From: Paroedura picta
Taxonomy: Eukaryota > Chordata > Lepidosauria > Squamata > Gekkonidae
Length of the DNA: 64,000 bases
Assembly: GCF_049243985.1 (NCBI RefSeq)
Contig: NC_135371.1
Span: 3,311,501 to 3,375,500, forward strand
Direction of reading: 5' to 3'
Shown here in pieces: positions 48,670-59,940 of the stretch (position 1 is its first letter; every line of letters starts with the position of its first letter). The position numbers and the translations under genes were made by a program. The notes below the pieces were generated by a model. That model saw only the letters and a list, made by a program, of their open reading frames with translations. It made no database searches and was not told the origin of the DNA.

Positions 48670-48965
48670 ACTTATTTATTTATTTGCATTTTATTCCATT
48701 TTTATATGGCCCCTTCCATACTGCTCAGGGCAGTTTTAAGTTTGCCAACTTCCTGGTGGGAAGCCAAGAAGAGGAAGATGCTGGCAGAAAAGCTCCATGT
48801 ATGCTATGCCATGTTATGTTATGGCTGTAATTTATGGCATTATTTTAATATTCCATGTAAGCATTCCACAACGTTTAATGTAAACCACCCAGAGCCGTAG
48901 GGAAGGGTGGTATAGAAATCTAAATAAATAAACAAACAAATAAACAAACAAACAAATAAATAAAA
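48670..48965. repeat. L2-type LINE 3' ends
   Basis: CTTATTTATTTATTTGC and CATACTGCTCAGGGCAG (minus sense), then ACCACCCAGAGCCGTAGGGA..GGTATAGAAATC and an AAAT/AAAC tail (plus sense). Confidence 0.5.
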
Positions 48966-49189
48966 TCAAACATCCTTTCTTTCAGGTTGTTTGTAGAATC
49001 AGTCAAATCACAGATTTGTAAAGATGCCAGAAGGCAAACCTGTTATAATCCCTTTTTAAAATATTTTTTTCATCAGTAGCTTAACTAAGTAACAGAAATT
49101 AAAAATATGCATGAATGTATTCTTTTCTATAACAAAATATGCAACACGTTACAAGACCCATGTTCAGTGATGTGTAGGAGCAACCCCGT

Positions 49190-49400
49190 ATTCATTTTAT
49201 TGATTTCTTGTATACCCCAGTGGGGACCCAAAGATTACTTTGTTATCTCCTCCAACAACCTTGTGAGGTAGGTCAGAGAGACAGTGACTGACCCCAAGGT
49301 CACCCCGGAAGCTTTTCTGGCAGGGTGAGAATTTTACCCTGGGTCTTCCAGATCTTCGTTTAACACTGGCGCAGAGGTATAATGAATTGGAGCTTCTACC
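49190..49400 (-). repeat. Sauria-SINE-like element
   Basis: TTGTATACCCCAGTGGGGAC, CTTGTGAGGTAGGTCAGAG and TGACCCCAAGGTCACC match the Sauria SINE layout on minus. Confidence 0.6.
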
Positions 49401-49899
49401 TGGATATGCTGACCACCAGTACGGCTCCAGGTGGTACAACAAACAAACTCAGTAAATAGGGGTACTCAGTAAATAGAAAATACCAGGGGGGGAAAGGAGG
49501 GTATGTAATAGTAGCTCTAAATAGTAGCTCTAAAACTTCTGCAAATAATGCCTCCAAAAGTGCAAAATAGTCATTTATAAAAACATCATAAAGGCCATCA
49601 TGAGAAATAACCATACAATATTGTAAATTTTTGTACAACACTACAAGTGTAATACAGAAAACAGTTCAGGCAAAAGTCCAACAGGTTAGTTCCGACTGAA
49701 GTCCAAACGAGGATCCAGAAGTTCCCCCTTGTGCAGGGGGCCTTCTAAGGTGAGCCCAACAGGAGAAATATAATATTATCCAGTTCCTCAAGGGAATCTA
49801 TCACAAATTGACTCAGAAGCATTCTCCCAAAAGTGAGCTCATTCACTACAATGAATGGTACTTTTCCAAGCTGCACATGGCCTGCTGAATGATCCAGGG
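49401..49899. other. Stretch without a recognised feature
   Basis: AT-moderate sequence with a short duplicated AGTAAATAG and AATAGTAGCTCTAAA. No gene. Confidence 0.3.
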
Positions 49900-50480
49900 A
49901 TGGAAGAAATGCCAATGCCAATTCCAGGTGGTAGCTGGAGAATTAAAACTGAGCTCTAGGCATCAAAGATCAATTCTCCTCGAGAAAAGGTAGGCTCTAT
50001 GGGGCATTATACCCTTCCCAAACTTAGCAAGGCCAGACCAGAAAGCATAGGGCTCAAACTGGCAGCCGCCAGGATTCAAGGATATACTGCCTCCAGACTT
50101 GGAGGTTCCATTTTATCCAGGTAGCAGCTAGCAACAAGAGTTACCCTCCCAGATTTTGTTTCAATCCCCTCTTTGGCTGTCAGTACATCCCCCACGCTCA
50201 GCCTAACCTACCTCACAGGACTGTTTGCAGAGGCTAGAAATGGAGAAGGAAGTCAGCCATCTTGTTGCAGAGAAAGTGAGGATGCCAGCCTCCAGGTGGG
50301 ACCTGGGGATCCCCCGGAATTACAGCTCAACTCGAGACTACAGAGCTCGGTTGCCCTGGGGGAAATGGCTGCATGGAATTAGACCCCATGGAAGTTACTC
50401 CCTTCCCCAAACCCCACCCTCTGCAGGCTCCGCCCCCAAAGTCTCCAGATTTTTCCCAAGCGGGACCTGGCAACCCCAGG
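49900..50480. repeat. Unclassified squamate repeats
   Basis: 49900-50060 and 50278-50480 carry the CCAGGTGGGACCTGGGGATC..CTCCGCCCCCAAAGTCTCC family. Confidence 0.55.
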
Positions 50481-50734
50481 GGAAAGGCAGGATATAAATG
50501 AAACGAGGAGGGGGGGAGAGTTAATTAACTACAGTTTGCGAAGATATATTTCCTTGAATTCACTGCCCACCAATTGCATTGGCTGCCTCCCGGTTCGAAT
50601 TATGGGACAAAGGAAAAAAAAGTTTTCCATCCACTTTCTCTACCTCCTGCTTCATTTTCCCACCCTCTGCCCTGCCCGGTCTCTTCTTCAACCTAAAAAG
50701 CAGCCCCGATCGCCGAGATTAGCGGGGTCACTCA

Positions 50735-51410
50735 CCCTTTTGGGGCAACGGCCACAATGCCCCCTTTGCAGAGCAGCCCTCGCGGTAATTTGCCCTTTGG
50801 CAACCTCACAACAGGCAGAAACTCCACAGGGGAAGACTTGCCCCATCGCTACATCTGCGCTCCCGTTTTAAAAAAAGAGGGGGGAAAAAAACCTTCTACT
50901 TTAGAAGGGCCAAAACATTTCCCTTCATTTACTAAATAAAACAACATATGGAAGGATTGTTTTTTTCCCCCCTGTTTCACCCGATTTGGGCTGAAACCCC
51001 CCCTGGCCTAGCAGAAAGCAAACCGGGCCTATTATAAGGCTTGGCCTGAAGCAACAGGAACAAGTTTGAGCCTAGGAGCAGTTTTTTTTTTGTTGGTCTT
51101 AAAGTCGCCTCTAGACTCGTGCCTGCTAAGCTGACTTTTCTGCAGAAGTTTAAAAGTAGCTAAATGTCCTCCAAGAAGCATTCCCCCCCCCCCCCCCGGC
51201 ATCCTTTGGGAAACTCACCGGCTCTGATGCGCGCACCAGTCCTGGGTGGGAATGCGGGCGCCCAAGCAGAATCCCCAGGGATAAAGAAAGGGGGAGGGGA
51301 CGACGACCCTATGCAAAACAAGAGCATCCACCATCCCCCTCCCCCAACCACGTGCAAGGGTCCCTCCCCCACTCTGCATTTTTCCTCTCCAGGCCTTTCT
51401 TTGCTCCTCT
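50735..51410 (-). promoter_or_regulatory. Candidate 5' exons of the minus-strand SCAN gene
   Basis: GC-rich stretch with two minus-strand donors: AGAGCCG|GTGAGT at 51219 and AAAAGG|GTGAGT near 50745. Either could end a 5' UTR exon. No clear start motif. Confidence 0.3.
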
Positions 51411-51884
51411 AGAGCCGGGATCTTGCAGCTCTGCCTTCAGTTCTAATGGCTCCTTTTGGGTAGTCTGAAATAACAGAAGAAAGTTTATCCCCAGATTGAA
51501 ATTTGGTCTTAAAGGTGCCGCTGGACTCAAGACTGCATCTTTTTTCAAACTTTTTTTTTATTCTGAAAGTAGAATAACCAACAGGATCACATGCACAACT
51601 TGCATTGCGGTATTGATTACATCCTCTCTCTCCACCCATTTTGTTGACATCAAATCTTTGAATGCTGATATTACTCAAATGTTTTCACCTTTTCTCGTAG
51701 AGCAAATGACTAAATCAAAAATAGCTCTCTCTGCCATTTTTAAGTTCTTATGAAAGTTCAACAAAAAGTTTGTGCTGCAACGATTGTCACATACCGAAAA
51801 AATGTTGTTCCTCTTAGAAGGTCCCACTGGGCTCAAACTAGATTCCATTGGATCAAGGTTTTGTTCTGTTATTTTCCCCCAACC

Positions 51885-52350
51885 TCTTGATTGGCTGCAG
51901 AATACTTGGTTTGTATACTCCGCTTTTACCAGAAGGCGTCTCAAAGCGGCTTACAATCACCTTCCCTTCCTCTCTTCACAACAAACACCCTGTGAGGTAG
52001 GTGGGGCATAGAGAGCTCTGACTGAACTGTTCTGAGAGCAGCAGTATCAAGGCTGTGATCAGCCCAAAGTAACCCAGCTGGTTGCATGTGGAGGAGTGAG
52101 GAATCAACTCTCTTGATCGGCTGCAGGAAGAAGAGTTGGCTTTTATAGCCCTCTTTTCTGTACCAGAAGAAGTCTCAAAGTAGCTTACAATCACACAACA
52201 AACACCCAGACAGGTAGGTGGAGCTTCGAAAACTTTGAGAGCAGCACTATCATGGCTGTGATTAGCCCAAAGTCACCCAGCTGGTTGCATGTGGAGGAGT
52301 GGGGAATCAAACCTAATTTGCCAGATTAGAAACTGCTGCTCTTAACTGGC
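51885..52350 (-). repeat. tRNA-derived SINE, two copies in series
   Basis: 51905-52115 and 52125-52350, both minus, with CGTCTCAAAGCGGCTTACAA and AGCCCAAAGTCACCCAGCTG. Confidence 0.8.
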
Positions 52351-52804
52351 TCCTGCTAGTCTTCCCAATTGTTTCCTACTGGGGGTTCCCCAAATTTTTA
52401 AACAGCTCTGACTCAATACGTGAAGATAAGATGTACGTCTGTAGGAATCCAGCAGCCTGTTTCCGAAACCCTGGCTCCAAATTATTTCTGTACATTCAGT
52501 AGCATCGATCCTGGGTTATACCTTGCATAGCTTCTCACAATCCCTGCCTGTTTATCTGGGAGGAAGCTCTATAGTGTAACAGAGCTGGTGTCTGAATAAA
52601 CAAACACAGAGCTAGCACTGTACATGGCTAAAAAAAAATATTTAATAGTGTTTGTGGTTTGTTTGATTTTTTTTTTATCCTTCTCTCAAAGGGCTCATAG
52701 AGGAAAACATCACAGAGTTGCCAACCTCCAGGTGAAGAAACCATCAAGGAAGCTGAGAAGATCAATAAATAAAATCCTCTTTTATTCCAAAAGTAAAGTC
52801 TGCA

Positions 52805-53480
52805 GTTCAAGAAAACGAAGATCATGGCATCCGGCCCTCTCGCTTCCTGGCAAATAGATGGGGAAGAAATTGAGGTAGTGACAGATTTTATTTTCCTGGG
52901 CTCCAAGCTCACTGCAGATGGGGACTGCAGCAAAGAAATTAAAAGACGCTTGCTCCTGGGGAGGAAAGCTATGGCAAATCTAGACAGCATCCTAAAAAGC
53001 ACAGACATCTCCCTGCCAGCAAAAGTGCGTGTAGTCAAGGCTATGGTATTCCCAGTTGCTATGTATGGCTGTGAAAGTTGGACCATAAGGAAGGCCGAGC
53101 GTCAAAGAATTGAGGCTTTTGAACTCTGGTGCTGGAGAAGACTCTTGCGAGTCCCTTGGATTGCAAGGCGAACAAACCGGTCAGTCCTAGTCAGCCCTGA
53201 CTGCTCCTTAGAAGGCCAGATCCTGAAGATGAAACTCAAATACTTTGGCCACCTCATGAGAAGGAAGGACTCCCTGGAGAAGAGCCTAATGCTGGGAGCG
53301 ATCGAGGGCAAAAGAAGAAGGGGACGACAGAGAATGAGGTGGCTGGATGGAGTCACTGAAGCAGTAGGTGCAAACTTAAATGAACTCCAGGGAATGGTAG
53401 AGGACAGGAAAGCCTGGAGGATCATTGTCCATGGGGTCGCGATGGGTCGGACACGACTTCGCACCTAACAACAACAACAA
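52805..53480 (+). mobile_element. BovB (RTE) LINE 3' part
   Basis: One open frame of 214 codons (IEVVTDFIFLGSKLTADGDC, YGCESWTIRKAERQRIEAFE, MRRKDSLEKSLMLGAIEGKR), ending GACACGACTTCGCACCTAAC and (CAA)n. Very close to 34610-35215, so the family was recently active. Confidence 0.88.
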
Positions 53481-53492
53481 TGTCTGTAGTTA

Positions 53493-53840
53493 TGGAGTCT
53501 TTTCAAATGTATTTTCTTCAGTGGCAAGTCAACTAGAGATATTACAAAGAAATTTTCTACTTTTCCTACAGGACCAGCATTAGTAACAATCTTAACACCA
53601 TGTGGCAGAAACATACTTATCGCTTATGGGCAGACATAGTGATTAGTAGGCTGATGCTACACTTGTCCCCCAAACTATTTGGAATAAGATTCTAGTATGC
53701 ATCTATTTTTGAAGAATTTTCTCTTGAACTACAGTATTAAGATAGTTACTAATACGGGACCTGCATGGAAATTTAAACATTTCTTTGTAATACTTGCCAC
53801 TGAAGAAAATACGTTTGAAAAGACTTCATAACTGCAGAAT
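53493..53840. repeat. Inverted repeat of unknown family
   Basis: Arms 53493-53605 and 53730-53840 (shared TGAAGTCTTTTCAAA, GTATTTTCTTCAGTGGCAAG, ATTACAAAGAAAT) around a spacer of about 125 bp. Confidence 0.65.
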
Positions 53841-54649
53841 TTCAAAATGCTGCATAACTGATCTGCATTCTGGCATACTTTATTTTTGTAATGAAAGAGG
53901 ACTTTGTTCATCGACTCTTAGAGCCCGTTTGGCAGCTTCCTTGATGATTTGCTTCCCGCAAGTCTGACAAATATTCTTCTACCTCTCCGAATTGCAACAG
54001 ACTACAGAGATCTGTTCCCCAGGACAAAATGGCTACTTTTGAGAGTAGACTCTAAGCTCCAGAGCCTGTTGAAACAATCCCTTGTGTGTGTGTTTGCCTG
54101 TATGTATATTTTAGGCTTGATGGACAGCTTCCATGAGGAAGAGGGGGGGAATGAAATCAGTGTCTCCTCCTGGGTGGATTGACCCTGGAACTTGGTATTC
54201 TCCTGGTCTTCTTTGTTCCAGCTTCACCTCTCCAAGGACAAGTCTCCTGCCCCAGGGCCTTCCCTGAGCTCAGCCAAAATCTTCTTAACCAGCCACCTGA
54301 GCACTGCTGTTAAGGGCAAGACTTGGGCTCTTTTGTATCCCTCCAGGATCCATTTCCTCCTTTTTGTCTAGCTAATGGAGCTTCCTTCTACCCCTGCTCT
54401 GGGCCAATTCCCCCTGCTCAACCCTCCAGGCCCAAGCCTGGCTTTTCTCTCTGCTATTTCCATTTCCAAAGGAAATATCTGGCAGAGTACTATGGGTTTT
54501 CGTGAGTCACTGATCAACTTCTTCAGAGCCACCTAGAATAATGCAAGTTTGTGTGTCATATACCCTGTGTCACAGAATAATTTCTGCACACACAATTACG
54601 ATATAACAAGGAAATTCCAGAGTACATAAATCCTGATATCTCACTGGAA

Positions 54650-54800
54650 GGCAAAATCATGAAACTTTGGCCCCACTGGTCAGTGGTAAAAGGAAACCAG
54701 GCCGACAAAGAACGTGGTGGCTGGATAGGAGCAAAGTGGTGACGGTTGTCCCCGAGGATCGCCAAGAGTCGGCCATGACTGAAGGGCTAACATCATCAAT
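54650..54800 (+). mobile_element. BovB/RTE-like 3' end, diverged
   Basis: Encodes KRKPGRQRTWWLD and ends CGCCAAGAGTCGGCCATGAC, parallel to the BovB terminus. Confidence 0.6.
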
Positions 54801-54854
54801 TATGATATAAAGTCTGCGTCCAGTGGAACCTTTAAGACCAATAGGAGGGCAAGG

Positions 54855-55280
54855 GGTGGTTCCTTTTGGCAGCAGAGGAGAAGACCCACAGAAATGGCTT
54901 TAAACTATATGTAGAATTTTACCGGCCAGATATCAAGGAACAAAAGTCCACAGGCAGAGTCATTCAGCAGCGGTATGGGCTGCCTAACCCAAAGGACCGA
55001 TAGCCTTATAAGCTCAGCTTGTTTTTTGCGCAAGGCTCTTGAATCGGCTAAACATCTTCATTAATACTGCATGTTAGTTTGGTATTTCTCATGTGTGTAC
55101 AACGTCCGGAGACAGTGTCGGAACAGTGGTCTAGAAATTTTAATAACAAGCTGAAGGCTTAAGGGGGGTGGCAGGTGACAATGGATGAGCCATAGGGTTT
55201 TGAGTGTCCTGCATAGTGCAGGGGGTTGGACTAGATGACCCATGAGGTCCCTTCCAACTATTATTCTATGATTCTAACAA
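54855..55280 (+). mobile_element. CR1 fragments
   Basis: 54855-55000 is an ORF2 end (GGCAGCAGAGGAGAAGACCC..CAGCAGCGGTATGGGCTGCC). 55150-55280 is a 3' UTR (CAGGGGGTTGGACTAGATGA). Confidence 0.7.
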
Positions 55281-55319
55281 CAACAACAACAATGTATTCT
55301 GGCAATTTCCATTTCACTC

Positions 55320-55428
55320 TTTGAAAGTGGTCATGCACACGAAAGCTCACACCTGGAATAAAACTTTGTTAGTCTTGAAGGTGCCAACATCTTTGTTCCG
55401 CTACCTCAGACCAACATGGCCACCCACC
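55320..55428 (+). repeat. Penelope-like dispersed repeat fragment
   Basis: GTGGTCATGCACACGAAAGC, AATAAAACTTTGTTAGTC and CTACCTCAGACCAACATGGC, the same layout as 45110 and 63777. Confidence 0.55.
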
Positions 55429-55602
55429 AAAATCTATCCCAATTCACTGTAGCTTTGGTAGGTGCCCTCCAGGGGTGGCTGAACGACGGCTCTCCAGATA
55501 TCCATGGACTACAGTTCCCATGAACATCTGGAGAAGCATAGTTTGGCCACCCCTGGAGGGCACCTACCAAAGCCTAATTGCGATAGATTCCGGTGGGTGG
55601 CC
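55418..55602. mobile_element. Palindromic MITE inside a longer inverted repeat
   Basis: MITE 55470-55555 is bordered by arms 55418-55469 and 55556-55602 that are also inverse of each other (CTTTGGTAGGTGCCCTC / GAGGGCACCTACCAAAG). Confidence 0.8.
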
Positions 55603-55738
55603 ATTTTCGGCCACCCCTGCTCTAGCACATTATACACCATTGAAGGTCTGTCTCTCCCTAAGCCCCGCCATCCTCAGGCTCCACCCCCAAAGCCTCCAGG
55701 TATTTCCCAACGTGGAGCTGGCAACCCTATCCCACTGT
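55600..55738 (+). repeat. Unclassified squamate repeat, 3' half
   Basis: CTCCACCCCCAAAGCCTCCA and CAACGTGGAGCTGGCAACCC. Confidence 0.6.
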
Positions 55739-55859
55739 GATAGCTAATCTAGGTTGTCTCTGCCCGCTCTGGTCTTGCAATGGTTAAACTTATCAGAGAG
55801 CTCCAAGTGGCTAGACAGGCAGGACCTGGGAGAGGGAGGAGGTAAGAGGCGAATGCGGA

Positions 55860-55960
55860 GGGGTGTGTCAGACGTCAACTTCAGTGCACTTCCCGCGATG
55901 CTTGCAGCAAAGCTGGCGTTATTGGGGTTTTTTCCTCCCCTTGCAAAAAGAGAGCTGGCT
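55860..55960 (+). promoter_or_regulatory. Candidate promoter of the plus-strand SCAN gene
   Basis: GC-rich stretch with CACTTCCCGCGATGCTTGCA, resembling the right half of a ZNF143 site, about 1.2 kb before the likely acceptor at 57142. Weak. Confidence 0.25.
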
Positions 55961-56269
55961 GGCAGGTCGGTGAATCATTCCTTAAGGGTGTTTCGTGTTT
56001 GTTTGCATGCATTGCATTGCAAGAAGCAGCGCAAACGTTTGCAGAGGTCGGGTTGGGGGGCTACAACAAATGACAAAAAACAGACACACCCCTCAATTTC
56101 CTTGTCTTTAAAAAAGATACAAGCAAGAGGTAGTCCGGGGTGCCAGGCTGTTGTGCTTTTAATAGGAACCTGGCATTTTCTTTCTCTGAAAGGCTTTCCT
56201 GGAGAACGAATGAAATTATGAGGGAGGCGGAGCTTGGCTTACTAAATGGAACCTCCATGTGCCAGAGCA

Positions 56270-56830
56270 GTGCACCTGAACACCTGAAGCTGTCTTACAC
56301 CGAATCAGAACCTTGGTCCAGCAAGGTTAATGACTGGCAACTGTTCTCCAGATCTCAGGAAAAGGTCTTTTTCATGACCTGGGACCTGGTCCTTTTGACC
56401 TGAGATGCCGGGGATTTGAACCTGGGACCTGCTGCGTGCCACACAGATGCTCTGCCAGTGAGCCGCAGCCCCTGCTGAAGATCCCTTCTGTATTTACTTA
56501 TTCAGCTTCATGCATACCTCACACTAGTTTGGCATGAGAGCCAGCTTGTTGTCCTGGTTATGAGCAGCAGCCTCTAAACTGGAGCACTGGGATTGATTCC
56601 CCACTCCTCCACATGCAGCCAGCTGGGGGACCTTAGCCCAGTCACAGAGCTGTTCCCACAGAGCAGTTCTCTCTGAGCTCTCTCTGCCCCACCTTTCATT
56701 TAATTTAATTTTAATTTAATAATAAATAAATAGCTTGTTTGTTTTGGTTTTAAACTGGATTCCTATTGTTGTGAACCACCCCGAATCCTTTGGCTGAGAG
56801 GGGCAGCATATAAATCTTTAATTGATTGAT
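56270..56830. repeat. SINE pair and L2-like tail
   Basis: 56270-56480 is a minus-strand tRNA SINE (head GCGGCTCACTGGCAGAGCAT, B box GGTTCAAATCC). 56530-56700 is a plus-strand GAGAGCCAGCTTG SINE. 56700-56830 is an L2-type 3' end. Confidence 0.7.
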
Positions 56831-56874
56831 TGATTATATTCTTGGTTTTCAGGTACACATCTTAAATATTCATT

Positions 56875-57020
56875 TAAGTGGGTAGCTGTGTTGGTCTGAA
56901 GTAGCACAACGAAATCAGAGTCCAGTAGCACCTTCAAGACCAACAGAGATTTATTCACGGTGTGAGCTTTCGAGTGCAATAAATCTTTGTCTGTCTTAAA
57001 GGTGTTACTGGACACTGATT
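56875..57020. repeat. Penelope-like repeat in inverted arrangement
   Basis: GGTAGCTGTGTTGGTCTGAA, AGTCCAGTAGCACC..GAGATTTATTC then the opposite sense AATAAATCTTTGTCTGTCTT..TACTGGACACTGATTTT. Confidence 0.6.
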
Positions 57021-57384
57021 TTGCTGTACATGTTTAGTTTATCCTTCTGTTTCCTACATTTTTCTGCCTTGCATTTTACTGCAAGAAGTGTCCAGTTAAT
57101 AGTCTGTCACTATTAACGCAAGCTGTTTTGGTTTGTTTACAGGGGGCAGTGAAACTGGAGTTGCTTGGCTGGCTGAAATCAGCACATCTCAGTAGTCCAA
57201 AGGAAGCCTGGGCAACATTTTGCTTTAGCTGGGGAGGTTGCAGGGCTGTGTGAACAGGAACCCCCACATGTCCATGGACCAACGGCTGCTTGCCTCCCTC
57301 GTGGCTGAAGGCCACAGTCCCACGGCGGGCTGTTCCCTCCCGTGTTCTGCCAAGGAGGGACCCAGCTGAACTGGGCCCGAGGTC

Positions 57385-58155
57385 ATGGCTGCAGCAGGCT
57401 CCTCAGCCCCACATATTGAGTTCCAGGCTGCTCTAGAATGTTGGCTTCAGCCGGAGACAAAATTCTCACCAGGCCCCAAATGGGGGGAGGCAGAAGAAGC
57501 AGCCCCAGCCATCGCCCAGACCTTTGGGCGTTTCCTACGATGGACAGTGGAGCAGATGACACGGGAGCCGGGGAAGGGGGAGTTGGCATGCTACTGGAGC
57601 GGCCAGTGGCAGGCATTCCTTGAGGGCACGCACAGTCAGGGGGACGAATGGCTGCCCAAGAAGGAGCAGGAGGACAGCCAGGTGTTTCTCTCCTGCCCGG
57701 AGACAGAGGTTTTGGTCCATCCACAGCTGGTGGGTGAACAAGGAACCGGGCTTCCGTCTGGGCCCCCTGGGACAGCTCAACAAGCTTTGGCAGACAATCT
57801 CAGCCCTCCAGATCATAGCAGCTCCGGGAGGGTGAAGGAAGAAGCAGCCAGCGAAGGCCATGTCAGTGGGGAGGCGCAGTGCGGCTTCTTCCGGCAGTTC
57901 CGCTACCAGGAGGCCGAGGGGCCCCGCGAGGCCTGTGGCCGCCTCTGGTTCCTCTGCCATCAGTGGCTGAGGCCTGAGAGGCACTCAAAAGAGCAGATTC
58001 TAGAACTGCTGATCCTGGAGCAGTTCTTGGCCATCCTGCCCCCCGAGATGCAGAACTGGGTCAAGGAACGCAGTCCGGAGACCTGCTCTCAAGCCGTGAT
58101 CCTGGCCGAGGATTTCCTGCGAGGGCAAAGAGAGATCGAGAGACGGGAAGAGGAG
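57385..58155 (+). CDS. SCAN zinc-finger gene (plus), SCAN exon
   Basis: First coding exon of a 597-aa SCAN-C2H2 protein (771+127+896 nt, in frame). ATG at 57385 in a good context (GTCATGG); a TTTGTTTACAG acceptor at 57142 probably opens the exon. Residues 166-245 are a SCAN domain ([58 protein letters not shown]). The N-terminal part ([16 protein letters not shown]) matches the region before the capsid lobe in the other SCAN gene, but the lobe itself is absent. VKEE near residue 150 fits a SUMO consensus. Ends GAG|GTGAGC, phase 0. Confidence 0.92.
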
Positions 58156-58464
58156 GTGAGCGGCATTTCTCTTGGTGCTGGGCAGAGGGCCGGGAAGGTC
58201 ATTGGACGGGACCCCTTAACTGGCTGGGACCTTCTTTGGTGCAGTGTGAGAGTTAGGAGAGTGAGCTGTGATCCAGCAAGCCCTCAGTTCAGCTCTTGAC
58301 TCAGTTTCGACCGGGAATTCCCAACCAGGACTCCCTAGAGCTGTGGAGCTCCCTGAGAGCTCCCCAGGGGCTCCCGGCCTTCCCTCTATATCCTGCCTTA
58401 ATGGACTTGGCTAGAAGCTATTCCCAGCATTGCCTTGAAATGTTGTTCTTGCATAGTTGTTGTG

Positions 58465-58735
58465 AATCATAGAATCATAGAGTTGGAAGGGGCCATAGAG
58501 GCCATCTAGTCCAACCCCCTGCTCAACGCAGGATCAGCCCAAAGCATCCTAAAGCATCCAAGAAAAGTGTGTATCCAACCTTTGCTTGAAGACTTCCAGT
58601 GAGGGGGAGCTCACCACCTCCTTAGGCAGCCTATTCCACTGCTGAACTACTCTGACTGTGAACATTTTTTTCCTGATATCGTTGTACTTGAAGTTTAAAC
58701 CCATTACTGCGTGTCCTCTCCTCCGCAGCCAATGG
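58465..58735 (-). mobile_element. CR1 LINE 3' end
   Basis: GAGTTGGAAGGGGCCATAGA..CTCAACGCAGGATCAGCC, then ORF end QWNRLPKEVVSSPSLEVFKQ on minus. In the first intron of the plus SCAN gene. Confidence 0.85.
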
Positions 58736-59264
58736 GAAAGGGGGTGGGACTTGGATGCATGTTCCAGCCTCAAACCACCTCCTTTCTCTCCCCGCCCCCC
58801 AGTCCTCTTCAGATGTGGCAGAGAGACGTGGACAGCTGATATCACTTCCGGCCCGGTTGTGGGGCTCCCCAAAACCTGAAAAATATTTCTGGGGGTCCTC
58901 CGTGGTCAAAAGGGTGAAAAGGGCAGGGTTAGAAAGTTTTTCTATTTAAAAGAATGTGGTTGGAAAGCATTTCCTTCTTTTAAGCAAGATATTTTTGTTG
59001 GACATTTTAAAACTAAAAAAAAGAGGTCAGAAAAAGGGGGGAAGTTTAAAAATAAACTAAAAGAATAAAATGTATCAGTAAAACGTCTGATTTTCTCAGC
59101 GACAAAGACACGCGCAATCACCTATTATATTATAACAAAATTACTTAGTTACTCTAAATCTCCCTCTCCCTTCAAGACAGAAATAATAGTCCTGGCCTAC
59201 CATTTAGGGCTAGAGAAGGTAGAGAGAGAAGTACATTTCTCACAATGCAAGAATTCCTGGGCAG
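58736..59264. other. Intron sequence, nothing recognised
   Basis: AT-rich in the second half. No supported gene or repeat. Confidence 0.3.
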
Positions 59265-59640
59265 GCAATTAAATTAAGGAACAGTAGGCTTAGAACAGAT
59301 AAAAGGAAGTCCTTCTTTACCCCAAGAATCATGAACATGTGGAATTCACTGCTGCAGGAAGTGATGGCAGCCACAAGCATAGACAGCTTCAAGAAGAGAC
59401 TGGATAAACGTCTGGAGCAGAGATCCATCAGTACCTCTGAGCCACAAGGGATAGAGGAGGTACTATGTCTGTACTAGCTCTGTCTTCTTGGTGCTCGGAG
59501 GGGCATAGGAGATCTGGCCCTCCTGGAGGAGCTCCTGATGGTTTCGGCCATTGTGGGACACAGAGTGCTAGACTGGATGGGCCATTGGCCTGACCCAGCA
59601 CAGCTTCTCTGGCGTTCTTATGCTCTTGGAAGGACTGTGC
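59265..59640 (+). mobile_element. CR1 3' end, second subfamily
   Basis: GTGGAATTCACTGCTGCAGG, GACTGGATAAACGTCTGGAG and GCTAGACTGGATGGGCCATT. Confidence 0.75.
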
Positions 59641-59723
59641 CAAGTTGCGTAAAGCACTTTGAACACTGAAAACGTTCTGTAAGTGTCAAATATTTTGCAC
59701 TATTGTTCTTGTTGTTATTTCAG

Positions 59724-59850
59724 GTAGCCGGGCTGCTCCAAAAAGAAGCCCTGAATTCCCATGCAGAAGAACATTCTCCATCAGAATTTGAACGGGGGCC
59801 TCTGGACGGCGAGGTCAAAGAAGAGAGTGAAGAGGATTCCACATCTTTGG
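59724..59850 (+). CDS. SCAN zinc-finger gene (plus), linker exon
   Basis: 127-nt exon after TTATTTCAG, encoding VAGLLQKEALNSHAEEHSPS then EFERGPLDGEVKEESEEDST, ending G|GTGAGG. Phases 0 and 1 match the neighbours. Acidic spacer with another VKEE. Confidence 0.88.
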
Positions 59851-59940
59851 GTGAGGAGCTCTTATCGGGCTGATCCTAAACCAGCCAAACATTCCGATTT
59901 TCGTTTCCCTTCCCCCCTGATCTTCGTTCTCTCCTTGCAG

